Assembly: GCF_000148645.1 (NCBI RefSeq) | Contig: NC_014541.1 | Span: 2,193,139 to 2,257,138 of the forward strand | From: Ferrimonas balearica DSM 9799 | GTDB lineage: Bacteria > Pseudomonadota > Gammaproteobacteria > Enterobacterales > Shewanellaceae | DNA: 64,000 nt | Reading direction: 5' to 3' | In this document: positions 1-8,383 of the stretch, piece after piece | How the letters are laid out: each line of letters starts with the position of its first letter | How positions within the stretch are numbered: position 1 is the stretch's first letter | Notes under the pieces: model-generated | Told to the model about the DNA's origin: nothing | Databases searched by the model: none | Seen by the model: only the letters and a program-made list of their open reading frames with translations | Made by a program: the position numbers and the translations under genes

Positions 1-10
1 CCAAAAACAC

Positions 11-38
11 TTGACCGGCCGCGCCTTTATTGTAATTT
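11..38 (+). promoter_or_regulatory. Candidate gapA promoter
   Basis: A TTGACC element at 11-16 and a TAATTT element at 33-38 are 16 bases apart and lie just before gapA. The -10 element falls inside the HexR operator, so bound HexR would cover it. Assigned by eye only. Confidence 0.4.
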
Positions 39-45
39 TACTACA
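31..45. promoter_or_regulatory. HexR operator upstream of gapA
   Basis: The 15-base sequence TGTAATTTTACTACA matches the known HexR palindrome TGTARTWWWAYTACA throughout. It lies 20 bases before the first gapA start codon. A nearly identical box precedes zwf (9894-9908), and hexR itself is in this window. HexR responds to KDPG in related bacteria. Confidence 0.85.
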
Positions 46-65
46 TATCGACAAGGCATTACGGA

Positions 66-1082
66 ATGAACGCTATGATCAAAGTCGCTATCAACGGTTA
101 CGGTCGAATTGGTCGCAATGTGGTCCGGGCACTGTACGAAAGTGAAAAGCAGTACCCCATCAAGATTGTCGCCATCAACGACCTGGGCGACGCCGCCATC
201 AACGCCCACCTCACCAAATATGACACTGTCCATGGCCGCTTCAATGCCAAAGTCGAACACGACGACAGTGCCATCACCATTAACGGTGACCGCATCCTGA
301 CCTTCTCCGAGCGTGACCCGAGCAAACTGCCCTGGGGCGAGCTGGAAGTCGATGTGGTATTCGAATGTACCGGCATCTTCACCACCAAAGCCACCGCCTC
401 TGCTCATATTCAGGCGGGCGCTAAGAAGGTGATCATCTCTGCACCCGGTAAAGAGGTGGACGCCACTGTGGTATACGGCGTCAACGAAGATGTGATTACC
501 GCTGACATGACCGTTATCTCCAACGCGTCCTGTACTACCAACTGTCTGGCCCCCTTTGCCAAGCCGCTGAACGATGCGCTGGGTATTGAGTCCGGCCTGA
601 TGACCACCATCCACGCTTACACCAACGACCAGCGCCTGTCTGACGTTTACCACTCAGATCTGCGTCGTGCCCGTGCGGCCGCGATGAACATGATCCCCAC
701 CAAAACCGGTGCTGCCGCGGCGGTTGGTCTGGTTATCCCGGAACTCGCCGGCAAACTGGATGGTGGCGCTGTCCGCGTTCCCACCGTTAACGTCTCCGTG
801 GTCGATCTCTCCTTTATCGCCAGTCGCGATACCACCGTGGAAGAGGTCAACGCCATCGTTGAGAAAGCGGCCAGTCAGGGCGTGCTGTCTGAAGTACTTG
901 CGGTCAACCACGAGCCGCTGGTCTCCATCGACTTTAACCACTGCCCGATGTCCTCCACCTTCGACGCCACTCAAACCCGCGTTTCTGGTCGACTGGTTAA
1001 AGTGATGGCTTGGTACGACAACGAATGGGGCTTCTCCAACCGTATGCTGGACAATGCCCTGGTACTGATGAACGCCAAATAA
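66..1082 (+). CDS. gapA: Glyceraldehyde-3-phosphate dehydrogenase, type I
   Basis: Converts glyceraldehyde-3-phosphate to 1,3-bisphosphoglycerate with NAD in the cytoplasm. The N-terminal Rossmann motif is NGYGRIGR, and the catalytic cysteine is Cys156 in SNASCTTNC. The C-terminal [12 protein letters not shown] segment is typical. The Asp in INDLGD suggests NAD rather than NADP. At 338 residues it is full length. A second in-frame ATG at 75 gives 335 residues and fits the family N-terminus slightly better; AAGG at 53-56 supports the first ATG. A HexR box covers the promoter, so the gene is probably coordinated with the Entner-Doudoroff operon. Confidence 0.96.
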   Translation: MNAMIKVAINGYGRIGRNVVRALYESEKQYPIKIVAINDLGDAAINAHLTKYDTVHGRFNAKVEHDDSAITINGDRILTFSERDPSKLPWGELEVDVVFECTGIFTTKATASAHIQAGAKKVIISAPGKEVDATVVYGVNEDVITADMTVISNASCTTNCLAPFAKPLNDALGIESGLMTTIHAYTNDQRLSDVYHSDLRRARAAAMNMIPTKTGAAAAVGLVIPELAGKLDGGAVRVPTVNVSVVDLSFIASRDTTVEEVNAIVEKAASQGVLSEVLAVNHEPLVSIDFNHCPMSSTFDATQTRVSGRLVKVMAWYDNEWGFSNRMLDNALVLMNAK

Positions 1083-1100
1083 GGCACACACCAGTCAAAA

Positions 1101-1127
1101 GAGCCTCCCGGTTGGGAGGCTTTTTTT
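1101..1127 (+). terminator. gapA terminator
   Basis: A seven-pair GC stem (GCCTCCC with GGGAGGC, loop GGTT) is followed by seven T residues, just after the gapA stop. Confidence 0.9.
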
Positions 1128-1587
1128 ATGCGCATTTGCAGCCATGCCCTACGGGTCTTTGCGCCGACAGGTGGTGCACCCTACCGCTGGAAATGCAGCG
1201 ATTGTGCGCACACGTTGCCACCTGGCCTCATCGTGTTCAAGCCCGCTGCAACGGCGAGTTTGGCGCAACTGAATTTGTCCTAGATCAACCTTTGCGTGGT
1301 TAAAGTTTAACCGCCCCAGCCTTGCTGCCGTGACCTCTCTCCCCTGTGCTAGCTTTCCCTGCAGAAGGTCGGGAAATGCATGCGGTATGAGATTGTCAGC
1401 CTTCTGCCAGCCGTCGTTTTGGGCAATTAATTCAGTAGCTTACAATGCGTTGACGTGAGTTACTGATTTTATAGGACCTTTCCACTTACCTGAGCAGGCC
1501 CGTTACACCCAACGGCCCCTGACACAGCGCCATCCTTCGTCGGCCTCGCCTGCAGCGTACCGCATCACCAAGCCATCGAGGTGCGCC
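1128..1587 (+). other. Noncoding leader of dmsAB
   Basis: About 460 bases without a convincing gene. Open frames here lack family-like sequence and ribosome binding sites. The only regulatory hint is a weak FNR-like dyad at 1275-1288. Its right half ATCAA is perfect and its left half TTGTC is poor. An FNR-type site would suit an anaerobic DMSO reductase, but this one is not strong enough to call. Confidence 0.4.
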
Positions 1588-4050
1588 ATGCTACGTCGTG
1601 ATTTTCTGAAACTGAGTGCTTCCGCCGGTGCCGTTACCTGTCTGGCCGCCTGTGGCGACGATGACAATGACAACGAACCCGTGGCACCGCCGGAGGTGGG
1701 CGATGAAGCCATCAATTTTTCCGCTTGCCTGGTGAACTGCGGGTCCAACTGCCCTCTTAAGGTGTTCAGTAAAGAGGGGGTCATCACCCGCATCGAAACT
1801 GATCACGCCACCACGGACCAATATGGCGACCACCAGGTACGTGCATGCCTTCGTGGACGCTCAATGAAGCAACGAACCTATGCCGCTGACCGCCTCAAAG
1901 CGCCGATGAAGCGCAAAGCGGGCAGTCGCCGTGGCTCGGGTCAATTTGAAGAGATCAGCTGGGAGCAGGCCTTTCAGGAAATTGGCCAGAAAGTGATAGA
2001 GCTGCAGGCCAACTATGGCCCTCGTTCCATCTTCCATCATTACAGTTCCGGCGCGTATTACGGGTTTGCCAGCAGTGCCTGCCTGCAGCGAGCGTTGCGG
2101 CTGTCCGGTGGTCACCTGAACTACTACGGCAACTACTCCTGGGCCACGCTAAATGTCGCCAGTCCTGCCACCTTCGGTACCGGCGGAACCAGCGGCACGC
2201 GCCTGTCCGAAATCCGCAACTCCGACCTGGTGGTGGGCTTCGCCTTTAACCCGTTCGAGATCCGCATGTCCGGTTCCGGCGAGCAGATAGACTTCCTTAA
2301 TGCGATAGAGCAGCGAAGACAAACTGGCAACCTCGACGTGATCATCGTCGATCCGCGTTATACCGACAGCAACCTTGGTAAAGAGAACCAGTGGCTGCCT
2401 ATCCGGCCCGGCACCGATGGGGCGTTAGCCGAAGCGGTGGCCTATCAGATGATCAGCAGCGGCTGGGTAGAACAGAACTCGAAAGCCTTCCTTGACCAGT
2501 ACGCCATCGGATATGACCGCGCCTCACTGGAGCGCGCCCAAAGCGACAACCCGGATTACGCCACGCTTATCAACCCGGAAGAGAACTACCATGACTACAT
2601 CATGGGCGTAGGTGCCTATACCCTTGCCCGTACGCCGGATTGGGCTGCGGCCATCTGCGGCATCCCGTCCCGGCTGATTGTCGATTTGGCGGACAAGATC
2701 ATGAACGCCAAATCCCCCTACATCACCATCGGCGCCGGCTGTAACCGCCAGGCCTGCGGTGAACAGACCATGCGGGCGCTCTATATGCTGCCAATCCTGA
2801 CCGGAAAGTTGGGCCAGAACGGCGTCAACAACGGCGAGTTGCCCACCAACTTTGGCCTGTCACGTTCGGGCATGAGTGCCGGTGCCAACCCGGAATCGGC
2901 TTCCATCAGCTTCTACACCTGGGCCGAGGCGATAGAGCGCGGTGCCGAAATGACGCCCACCAGGGATGCGGTCAAAGGGCTGGGCGACGGCGAGGACAAG
3001 CTGGGGGTGAACATCAAGGCGGTGTTCTCCTCCTCGGGCAACGCCATCATCAACCAGCATTCCGACATCAACCACACCCGCCAGATTCTGGAAGATGACA
3101 GTCTGTGTGAACTGATTGTGGTGGTGGATTGCTGGATGACCGCCAGTGCCCGCTTTGCCGACTACATCCTGCCGGACACCACTTGGGTCGAGTCCAACGA
3201 TCTGGCCGATGACAGCTACGCTTCCGGCGAAACCGGGTATCTCACGTTTATGTCCACCGGCCTTGAACCACTCTACAACTGTCGCACGCTGTACCAGATT
3301 GGCCTGGGCCTGGCTCAGGTATTTGGTAAAGAGCAGGAGTACAGTGAAGGCCGCAGTGAGCAAGAGTGGCTGGAGTACCTTTATGAGGGCACGCGGGCCA
3401 GCAACCCGGAGCTGAACCTGCCAGCCACCTATGCGGAAGCGCAGCAAGTGGGCTTCTTCCGGCGCCACAGCCCCGATACTTATGTGGCATTGCAGGATTT
3501 CGTCAACGGCGGCGAACCGTTGTCCACCCCGTCCGGTAAGATCGAAATCTACTCACTGGATTGGGCCAAAAAGCGCGCCGAGTGGATTCCGGCCTCCGAC
3601 CAGCCCTACGACCAGATCACTCCCCTGCCGCAATACACCGCCGCCTGGCAGGGCTACGAAGACGAAGCGACCCGCGACGACTATCCGCTTCAGATTGTCG
3701 GTTACCACACCAAAGGGCGTGTCCACTCCAGCTATCACAATGTTGAGTGGTTGCGCGAAGCGGTTGAGGATGCCGCCTGGTTTAACCCGATGGATGCGGC
3801 ACGCTATGGCGTCACCAAGGGCCAGATGATCACCCTGACCAGCCCCCGCGGCGCTATCAGGGTTCGTGCCAAGATCACCCCAAGAGTGATGCCCGGCGTG
3901 GTAGCTATGGCACAGGGGGCCTGGTACAAGGCCAACCGCATCGGCGAGGTGGATCCCGGCGGGTGCGTCAACACCCTGACCCTGTATCACCCCACCGCAG
4001 TGGCCAAAGGCAATCCGCAACACACCATTCGGGTCAAGGTAACCGGTTAA
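1588..4050 (+). CDS. dmsA: DMSO reductase family molybdoenzyme, DmsA-like lipoprotein
   Basis: Catalytic bis-MGD subunit that reduces DMSO or a related S- or N-oxide. The N-terminus carries a twin-arginine motif RRDFLK followed by a lipobox-like LAAC with Cys22 and an acidic Asp-rich linker, so the mature protein is probably a lipoprotein outside the cytoplasm. Cys47, Cys51, Cys55 and Cys87 form the DmsA-type iron-sulfur site. Ser184 in GNYSWATL aligns with the expected molybdenum ligand. At 820 residues it is full length. dmsB follows after 19 bases. No DmsC anchor and no DmsEF-type outer-membrane conduit genes are adjacent. The true substrate is inferred. Confidence 0.88.
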   Translation: MLRRDFLKLSASAGAVTCLAACGDDDNDNEPVAPPEVGDEAINFSACLVNCGSNCPLKVFSKEGVITRIETDHATTDQYGDHQVRACLRGRSMKQRTYAADRLKAPMKRKAGSRRGSGQFEEISWEQAFQEIGQKVIELQANYGPRSIFHHYSSGAYYGFASSACLQRALRLSGGHLNYYGNYSWATLNVASPATFGTGGTSGTRLSEIRNSDLVVGFAFNPFEIRMSGSGEQIDFLNAIEQRRQTGNLDVIIVDPRYTDSNLGKENQWLPIRPGTDGALAEAVAYQMISSGWVEQNSKAFLDQYAIGYDRASLERAQSDNPDYATLINPEENYHDYIMGVGAYTLARTPDWAAAICGIPSRLIVDLADKIMNAKSPYITIGAGCNRQACGEQTMRALYMLPILTGKLGQNGVNNGELPTNFGLSRSGMSAGANPESASISFYTWAEAIERGAEMTPTRDAVKGLGDGEDKLGVNIKAVFSSSGNAIINQHSDINHTRQILEDDSLCELIVVVDCWMTASARFADYILPDTTWVESNDLADDSYASGETGYLTFMSTGLEPLYNCRTLYQIGLGLAQVFGKEQEYSEGRSEQEWLEYLYEGTRASNPELNLPATYAEAQQVGFFRRHSPDTYVALQDFVNGGEPLSTPSGKIEIYSLDWAKKRAEWIPASDQPYDQITPLPQYTAAWQGYEDEATRDDYPLQIVGYHTKGRVHSSYHNVEWLREAVEDAAWFNPMDAARYGVTKGQMITLTSPRGAIRVRAKITPRVMPGVVAMAQGAWYKANRIGEVDPGGCVNTLTLYHPTAVAKGNPQHTIRVKVTG

Positions 4051-4069
4051 CACTGGGGAGAGCGTGATC

Positions 4070-4687
4070 ATGAACGAACCCAAACAATACGGCTTCTACA
4101 TCGACACCACCAAGTGCACCGGATGCAAGACCTGTCACGTCAGTTGCAAGGACCGCAGCGACCTGCCCAAAGGCCTGAAGTGGCGGCGGGTTTATGAATA
4201 CGGTGGTGGCAGTTGGCAGGAAAACGGCGACGGCACGGTTGAGCAGAACGTTTACAGCTACTACGTGTCCATCGGCTGCAACCACTGTGACAACCCGGTC
4301 TGCGTCGAAGTGTGTCCGGTAGGCTCCATGCACAAGCGGCGCAGCGATGGCCTGGTACACGTCGATCCGGCGGTCTGCATCGGCTGTGAAGCCTGTGCCT
4401 TTGCCTGCCCCTATGATGCGCCACAGTTTGACCGCGAACGCGGCATCATGACCAAGTGTGACGGCTGCTATGAGCGACTGGCTGTGGGAAGAAAACCCAT
4501 CTGTGTTGAGTGTTGCCCGCTCAGGGCGATGGACTTCGGGCCGATGGATGAACTGCGGGCGCGTTACGGCGCCATTGCGGACATCAACCCGCTGCCCTCC
4601 TCCACCATCACCAAGCCGAACCTGTGCATCAAGCAGAACCGTAACGCCCAGGATGGCGGTGACGTGCTCAATGAGTTTGAGGTCTGA
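4070..4687 (+). CDS. dmsB: DMSO reductase iron-sulfur subunit
   Basis: Electron-transfer partner of the preceding molybdoenzyme. Four ferredoxin-type cysteine groups are visible: CTGCKTCHVSC, CNHCDNPVCVEVC, CIGCEACAFAC, and a split group CDGC with CVECC. It has no signal peptide, so it would be exported piggyback with DmsA through Tat. The ATG at 4070 lies nine bases after GGGGAG and gives 205 residues, the usual DmsB length. A GTG two codons upstream is too close to that ribosome binding site. No DmsC-like membrane subunit follows. Confidence 0.92.
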   Translation: MNEPKQYGFYIDTTKCTGCKTCHVSCKDRSDLPKGLKWRRVYEYGGGSWQENGDGTVEQNVYSYYVSIGCNHCDNPVCVEVCPVGSMHKRRSDGLVHVDPAVCIGCEACAFACPYDAPQFDRERGIMTKCDGCYERLAVGRKPICVECCPLRAMDFGPMDELRARYGAIADINPLPSSTITKPNLCIKQNRNAQDGGDVLNEFEV

Positions 4688-4691
4688 ACAA

Positions 4692-4711
4692 AGGGAGGCT
4701 GACGCCTCCCT
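4692..4711. other. Inverted repeat after dmsB
   Basis: AGGGAGGC and GCCTCCCT form an eight-pair stem with loop TGAC between the convergent dmsB and the WYL-like gene. There is no T run on the plus side, so termination is uncertain. Confidence 0.45.
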
Positions 4712-4736
4712 GAGATGGCATCGGCGTTGCCGCCCG

Positions 4737-5135
4737 TTACGCTGACAGCAGCCCCCAGGCCAGCAAGCCCCCCAGCAGCATCCAGACCAGAGGCAAGCCC
4801 ATCGCTGCACCACGGTTCGACGCCTCATGTTCCGGCTGTTGCGCCAGTTGAATCAGCTCAGCCAATTGTTCCGCTACTCGTGCGGAGGGGTACTCGGTGC
4901 CACTGGCAACGTGAGTCAGAGCAGACTGCAAACGATCGAGGCGGAAGGTGCGGCGACTGCCGCGCAACACGCAGACACCCTCCAGGTATTGGCGTCCCTC
5001 ATCGGTGACAAAGAAGCGACACAGGCGCACATCCCGTTTCGAGATCTGACCGTCGCGATCCGCGTAGTCAAAACGGCAACGAATCACCGGTAGAGTAATG
5101 CTGCACAGTTCCCGTATCGTCGCAGTGGATTCCAT
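4737..5135 (-). CDS. Small WYL-like protein with C-terminal membrane segment
   Basis: A 132-residue protein. Residues about 15-75 resemble a WYL domain: the stretch from RQYLEGVCVLRG to RRTFRLDRLQSA matches the characteristic WYL core with its arginines, although Trp is replaced. There is no helix-turn-helix. Residues about 112-130 form one hydrophobic segment (PLVWMLLGGLLAWGLL), so it should be anchored by its C-terminus. The ATG follows AAGGAG closely. WYL domains usually sense ligands in transcription factors, so a membrane-anchored stand-alone copy has unclear function. It lies behind the eda terminator and is convergent with dmsB. Confidence 0.7.
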   Translation of the reverse strand: MESTATIRELCSITLPVIRCRFDYADRDGQISKRDVRLCRFFVTDEGRQYLEGVCVLRGSRRTFRLDRLQSALTHVASGTEYPSARVAEQLAELIQLAQQPEHEASNRGAAMGLPLVWMLLGGLLAWGLLSA

Positions 5136-5171
5136 CCCCTGGCTCCTTCAAATTAATGGCCTGAAAACCAT

Positions 5172-5203
5172 AAAAAAACGCCCGCCAAAAGGCGAGCGTT
5201 TTT
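5172..5203 (-). terminator. eda operon terminator
   Basis: The stem ACGCCCGCC with GGCGAGCGT has one mismatch, loop AAAA, and a run of seven A on the plus strand that reads as T on the minus strand. Confidence 0.88.
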
Positions 5204-5216
5204 GTCCCGAACCGGA

Positions 5217-5852
5217 TTACCCGGCGATCGCTTTTTTCGACAGCTCGGTGATGCGCTGCCAGTCGCCATTGGCGATAGCGTCGGCCGGTGCCACCCAACT
5301 GCCCCCAACGCAAGCCACATTGGCCAGGGCCAGGTAGTCGTGGTAGTTGTCCGGGCCGATGCCGCCGGTGGGACAGAAGGTCAAGCCAGCCAGCGGGCCT
5401 GCCATCGCTTTAAGCGCCTTGGCGCCGCCACTGGATTCGGCCGGGAAAAATTTCAGGTGGTCGTAGCCCTGTTCCAGCGCCTTCATCGCATCGGACACCG
5501 AGGCAACGCCCGGGATCAGGGCAATGGGCGCGCGCTTGCCCGCTTCCAGCAGACTCTTGGTGGCACCGGGGCTGATGGCAAACTGGGCGCCGGCCTCAAT
5601 GACCGCATCCAGTTGCTCCGGTGTCAGCACCGTCCCCGCACCCACCAGCGCTTCAGGAACGGCCTGACGAATCGCGCTGATGGCGTCCAATGCGCAATCG
5701 GTACGCAGGGTCACCTCGAGGATCTCGATGCCCCCGGCGACCAGCGCTTTGGCCAGCGGCACCGCCTGGTCCAGTTGCTCAATCACCATCACCGGCACTA
5801 CCTTGCTGCGGGCGAAGATTTCGCTGGGCGAATAAAGCCAGGTTGCAGACAT
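5217..5852 (-). CDS. eda: KDPG aldolase
   Basis: Cleaves 2-keto-3-deoxy-6-phosphogluconate to pyruvate and glyceraldehyde-3-phosphate, the last Entner-Doudoroff step. The Schiff-base lysine is Lys134 in HLKFFPAE, and the proton-shuttling Glu46 lies in ILEVTLR. The phosphate loop includes CPTGGIGPDN. At 211 residues it is standard length. It is the last gene of zwf-pgl-edd-eda, nine bases after edd, and ends in a strong terminator. Confidence 0.96.
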   Translation of the reverse strand: MSATWLYSPSEIFARSKVVPVMVIEQLDQAVPLAKALVAGGIEILEVTLRTDCALDAISAIRQAVPEALVGAGTVLTPEQLDAVIEAGAQFAISPGATKSLLEAGKRAPIALIPGVASVSDAMKALEQGYDHLKFFPAESSGGAKALKAMAGPLAGLTFCPTGGIGPDNYHDYLALANVACVGGSWVAPADAIANGDWQRITELSKKAIAG

Positions 5853-5861
5853 AGGATTTCC

Positions 5862-7673
5862 TTATTTCAACAGAGCCGACGCACCCAACTCCGGGCTGGC
5901 TAACAGGTTACGGAACTGGCTGAAGAGCTCGCGCCCCATGCCTTCATTGTTGCCGGACAGTTCCGGCTGTTGGATCTGGCGCTGTGCCAGTTCGGCATCG
6001 CTAACCAACAGCTGCAACTCGCCCTTCTCGGCGTCGAGGCGCAGCATGTCGCCATTCTGAATCTTCGCCAGCAAACCACCATCCAGCGCTTCCGGGGTTA
6101 CGTGGATCGCAGCGGGCACCTTTCCGGACGCGCCGGACATACGGCCGTCGGTCACCAGTGCGACCTTGAAACCGCGGTCCTGCAGCACAGCCAGCGGCGG
6201 CGTCAGCTTGTGCAGCTCCGGCATGCCGTTGGCTTTCGGGCCCTGATAGCGCACCACCACAATGCAATCGCGGTCCAGTTCACCGGATTTAAAGGAGGCA
6301 TCGAGGTCGTGCTGGTCTTCAAACACCACTGCGGGCGCCTCGACGACCCGGTGTTCCGGCGCCACGGCAGACACCTTAATCACCGCACGGCCAAGGTTGC
6401 CATTGAGCAGGTTCAGGCCACCACTTTGCTGGAACGGGTTGGTGGCCGGGCGCAATACGCTCTCATCACCAGAATCGGACTCGGCGTCCACCCAGCGCAA
6501 CTGACCGGCTTCCAGCACTGGCTGCTTGGTGTACAGGTCCAGTCCCTCACCCGCTACGGTTCGTACGTCGGCATGCATAAAGCCGCCGGCCAGCAGTTCG
6601 CGGATCAGGAATGCCATACCGCCCGCGGCCTGGAAGTGGTTGATGTCTGCTTCGCCGTTGGGGTACACCCGGGCCAGCAGCGGAACGGCGGCAGAGATCT
6701 CGGCGAAATCCTGCCAGGTCACCTGGATCCCCGCGGCGCGGGCCATCGCGACCAGATGCATGGTCAGGTTGGTGGAGCCACCGGTGGCCAACAATGCCAC
6801 GATGCCATTCACCACGGCTTTCTCGTCGTAGATTTCAGCCAGGCTCAGGCCCGCTTCACCCTGGGCATGACGACACACCTGTTTCGCCGCGGCGTCGGTA
6901 AAGGCCACACGCAGTTCACTGGTGGGGTTCACAAATGAAGAGCCCGGCAGTTGCAGGCCCATCGCTTCGATCACCAATTGGTTGGAGTTGGCGGTGCCGT
7001 AGAAGGTACAGGTGCCGGGGCTGTGGTAAGAAGCGGACTCCGCTTCCAGCAGCGCATCGTCACCCACCTTGCCCTGGGCATATTCCTGGCGAACCCGGGC
7101 TTTCTCTTTATTCGGCAGCCCGGACGGCATCGGGCCGGCCGGAACGAACAGCGTCGGCAGGTGGCCAAAGCTCAGGGCGCCCATCATCAGGCCGGGAACG
7201 ATCTTGTCGCAAATTCCCAGCAGCAGCACACCGTCGAACATGGCATGGGACAGGCCCACTGCGGTCGCCATCGCGATCACTTCCCTGCTAAGCAGGCTCA
7301 GCTCCATACCGGGTTGGCCCTGAGTCACACCGTCACACATGGCAGGAACGCCACCCGCAACCTGAGCCACTGAGCCAATCTCACGGCAAGCGGCCTTGAT
7401 CGCCTCCGGGTAGGTGGCGTAGGGCTGGTGCGCCGACAGCATGTCGTTGTAGGCGGTGATAATGCCGATATTGGACTTGTTGAACTGCTTCAGGTCGGAC
7501 TTATCGGCCTGGCCACAACCGGCAAACCCGTGTGCCAGGTTACTGCAGGAAAGCTGGCGACGCTGAACGCCGCGCTGGCGCAGGTTGTCGATGCGCTCAA
7601 GGTAAGCGGCACGGCTGTCCCGGCTGCGCTTGATGATTCGCTGGGTAACTGTGTCGATGGTCGGGTTCAGCAT
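5862..7673 (-). CDS. edd: 6-phosphogluconate dehydratase
   Basis: Dehydrates 6-phosphogluconate to KDPG in the Entner-Doudoroff pathway. It belongs to the IlvD/Edd iron-sulfur dehydratase family, with the diagnostic segments [26 protein letters not shown] and [12 protein letters not shown]. At 603 residues it matches the usual length. Its ATG shares one base with the pgl stop codon (TGATG), indicating translational coupling. Only nine bases separate it from eda. Confidence 0.97.
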   Translation of the reverse strand: MLNPTIDTVTQRIIKRSRDSRAAYLERIDNLRQRGVQRRQLSCSNLAHGFAGCGQADKSDLKQFNKSNIGIITAYNDMLSAHQPYATYPEAIKAACREIGSVAQVAGGVPAMCDGVTQGQPGMELSLLSREVIAMATAVGLSHAMFDGVLLLGICDKIVPGLMMGALSFGHLPTLFVPAGPMPSGLPNKEKARVRQEYAQGKVGDDALLEAESASYHSPGTCTFYGTANSNQLVIEAMGLQLPGSSFVNPTSELRVAFTDAAAKQVCRHAQGEAGLSLAEIYDEKAVVNGIVALLATGGSTNLTMHLVAMARAAGIQVTWQDFAEISAAVPLLARVYPNGEADINHFQAAGGMAFLIRELLAGGFMHADVRTVAGEGLDLYTKQPVLEAGQLRWVDAESDSGDESVLRPATNPFQQSGGLNLLNGNLGRAVIKVSAVAPEHRVVEAPAVVFEDQHDLDASFKSGELDRDCIVVVRYQGPKANGMPELHKLTPPLAVLQDRGFKVALVTDGRMSGASGKVPAAIHVTPEALDGGLLAKIQNGDMLRLDAEKGELQLLVSDAELAQRQIQQPELSGNNEGMGRELFSQFRNLLASPELGASALLK

Positions 7674-8380
7674 CAGGCTTTACTCCAATAAACGTCGACG
7701 GGCACCTTACGCTGGTCCAGCACTGCGCGGATGGGCATGGCCATTACGTCTTTGCTGGAAAGCGCCTCGTCCAATACCGCCTTTTTGCTTTCACCGGACA
7801 GATGCAGGTAGATCTGGCGGGCGTTCAGAAGGCTGTGAAGTGACAGGGAAAGTCGTGGATGAGGCGCGGTGGTCGGACGCACTGCCAGGCACACGGCCTC
7901 AGTGGTCAGGCCGGCCTGCAACTCTTCAGAGCAGGGGAACAGCGAGGCGGTATGGCCGTCGTTGCCCATGCCCAGAATCACCACGTCAAACGGACGCGGC
8001 AGATTGGACAGGGTTTCCGCCGTCATGGCAGCACCGGCTTCCGGCGTGCCGTGGATGTTATACATCCCGCGGAACTTCGCTTTGGCGGCATTCCCCACCA
8101 GCAAGTGCTCCCGCACCAGGCGCTCATTACTGTCGGCATGGTCTGCGGGCAACCAGCGTTCATCGGCCAGAGTGATGTACACCTCCTGCCAGTCGATGGG
8201 CATGGTGCGCAGCTTGTGAAACAGCGGCACCGGCGTGCTGCCGCCGGAGACCACCAGAGAGGCTTGTCCGCGGCTGTCCACGGCGGCCTGAAGGGCGTCG
8301 GCGATGCGCTGAGCCAAAACGGCAACCAGCTCATCGCTCTGCTCGAAGGTTTTTAGAACCGGAAGGGCAATCGCAGACAT
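7673..8380 (-). CDS. pgl: 6-phosphogluconolactonase, DevB/SOL type
   Basis: Hydrolyses 6-phosphogluconolactone from the Zwf reaction. Family segments visible include [14 protein letters not shown] near residue 44, [19 protein letters not shown] near 90, and [15 protein letters not shown] near 144. At 235 residues it is normal. It lies three bases after zwf and overlaps edd by one base. This DevB/SOL type differs from the YbhE type of E. coli. Confidence 0.95.
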   Translation of the reverse strand: MSAIALPVLKTFEQSDELVAVLAQRIADALQAAVDSRGQASLVVSGGSTPVPLFHKLRTMPIDWQEVYITLADERWLPADHADSNERLVREHLLVGNAAKAKFRGMYNIHGTPEAGAAMTAETLSNLPRPFDVVILGMGNDGHTASLFPCSEELQAGLTTEAVCLAVRPTTAPHPRLSLSLHSLLNARQIYLHLSGESKKAVLDEALSSKDVMAMPIRAVLDQRKVPVDVYWSKA

Positions 8381-8383
8381 CGC

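Noticed and set aside
1275-1288. FNR-like dyad upstream of dmsA
   Set aside because: Only the right half is perfect, and the distance to the start codon is about 300 bases, so it was noted but not called as a site.
1010-1303. A 97-codon frame crossing the end of gapA into the dms leader
   Set aside because: It reads straight through the gapA terminator and has no ribosome site or similarity.
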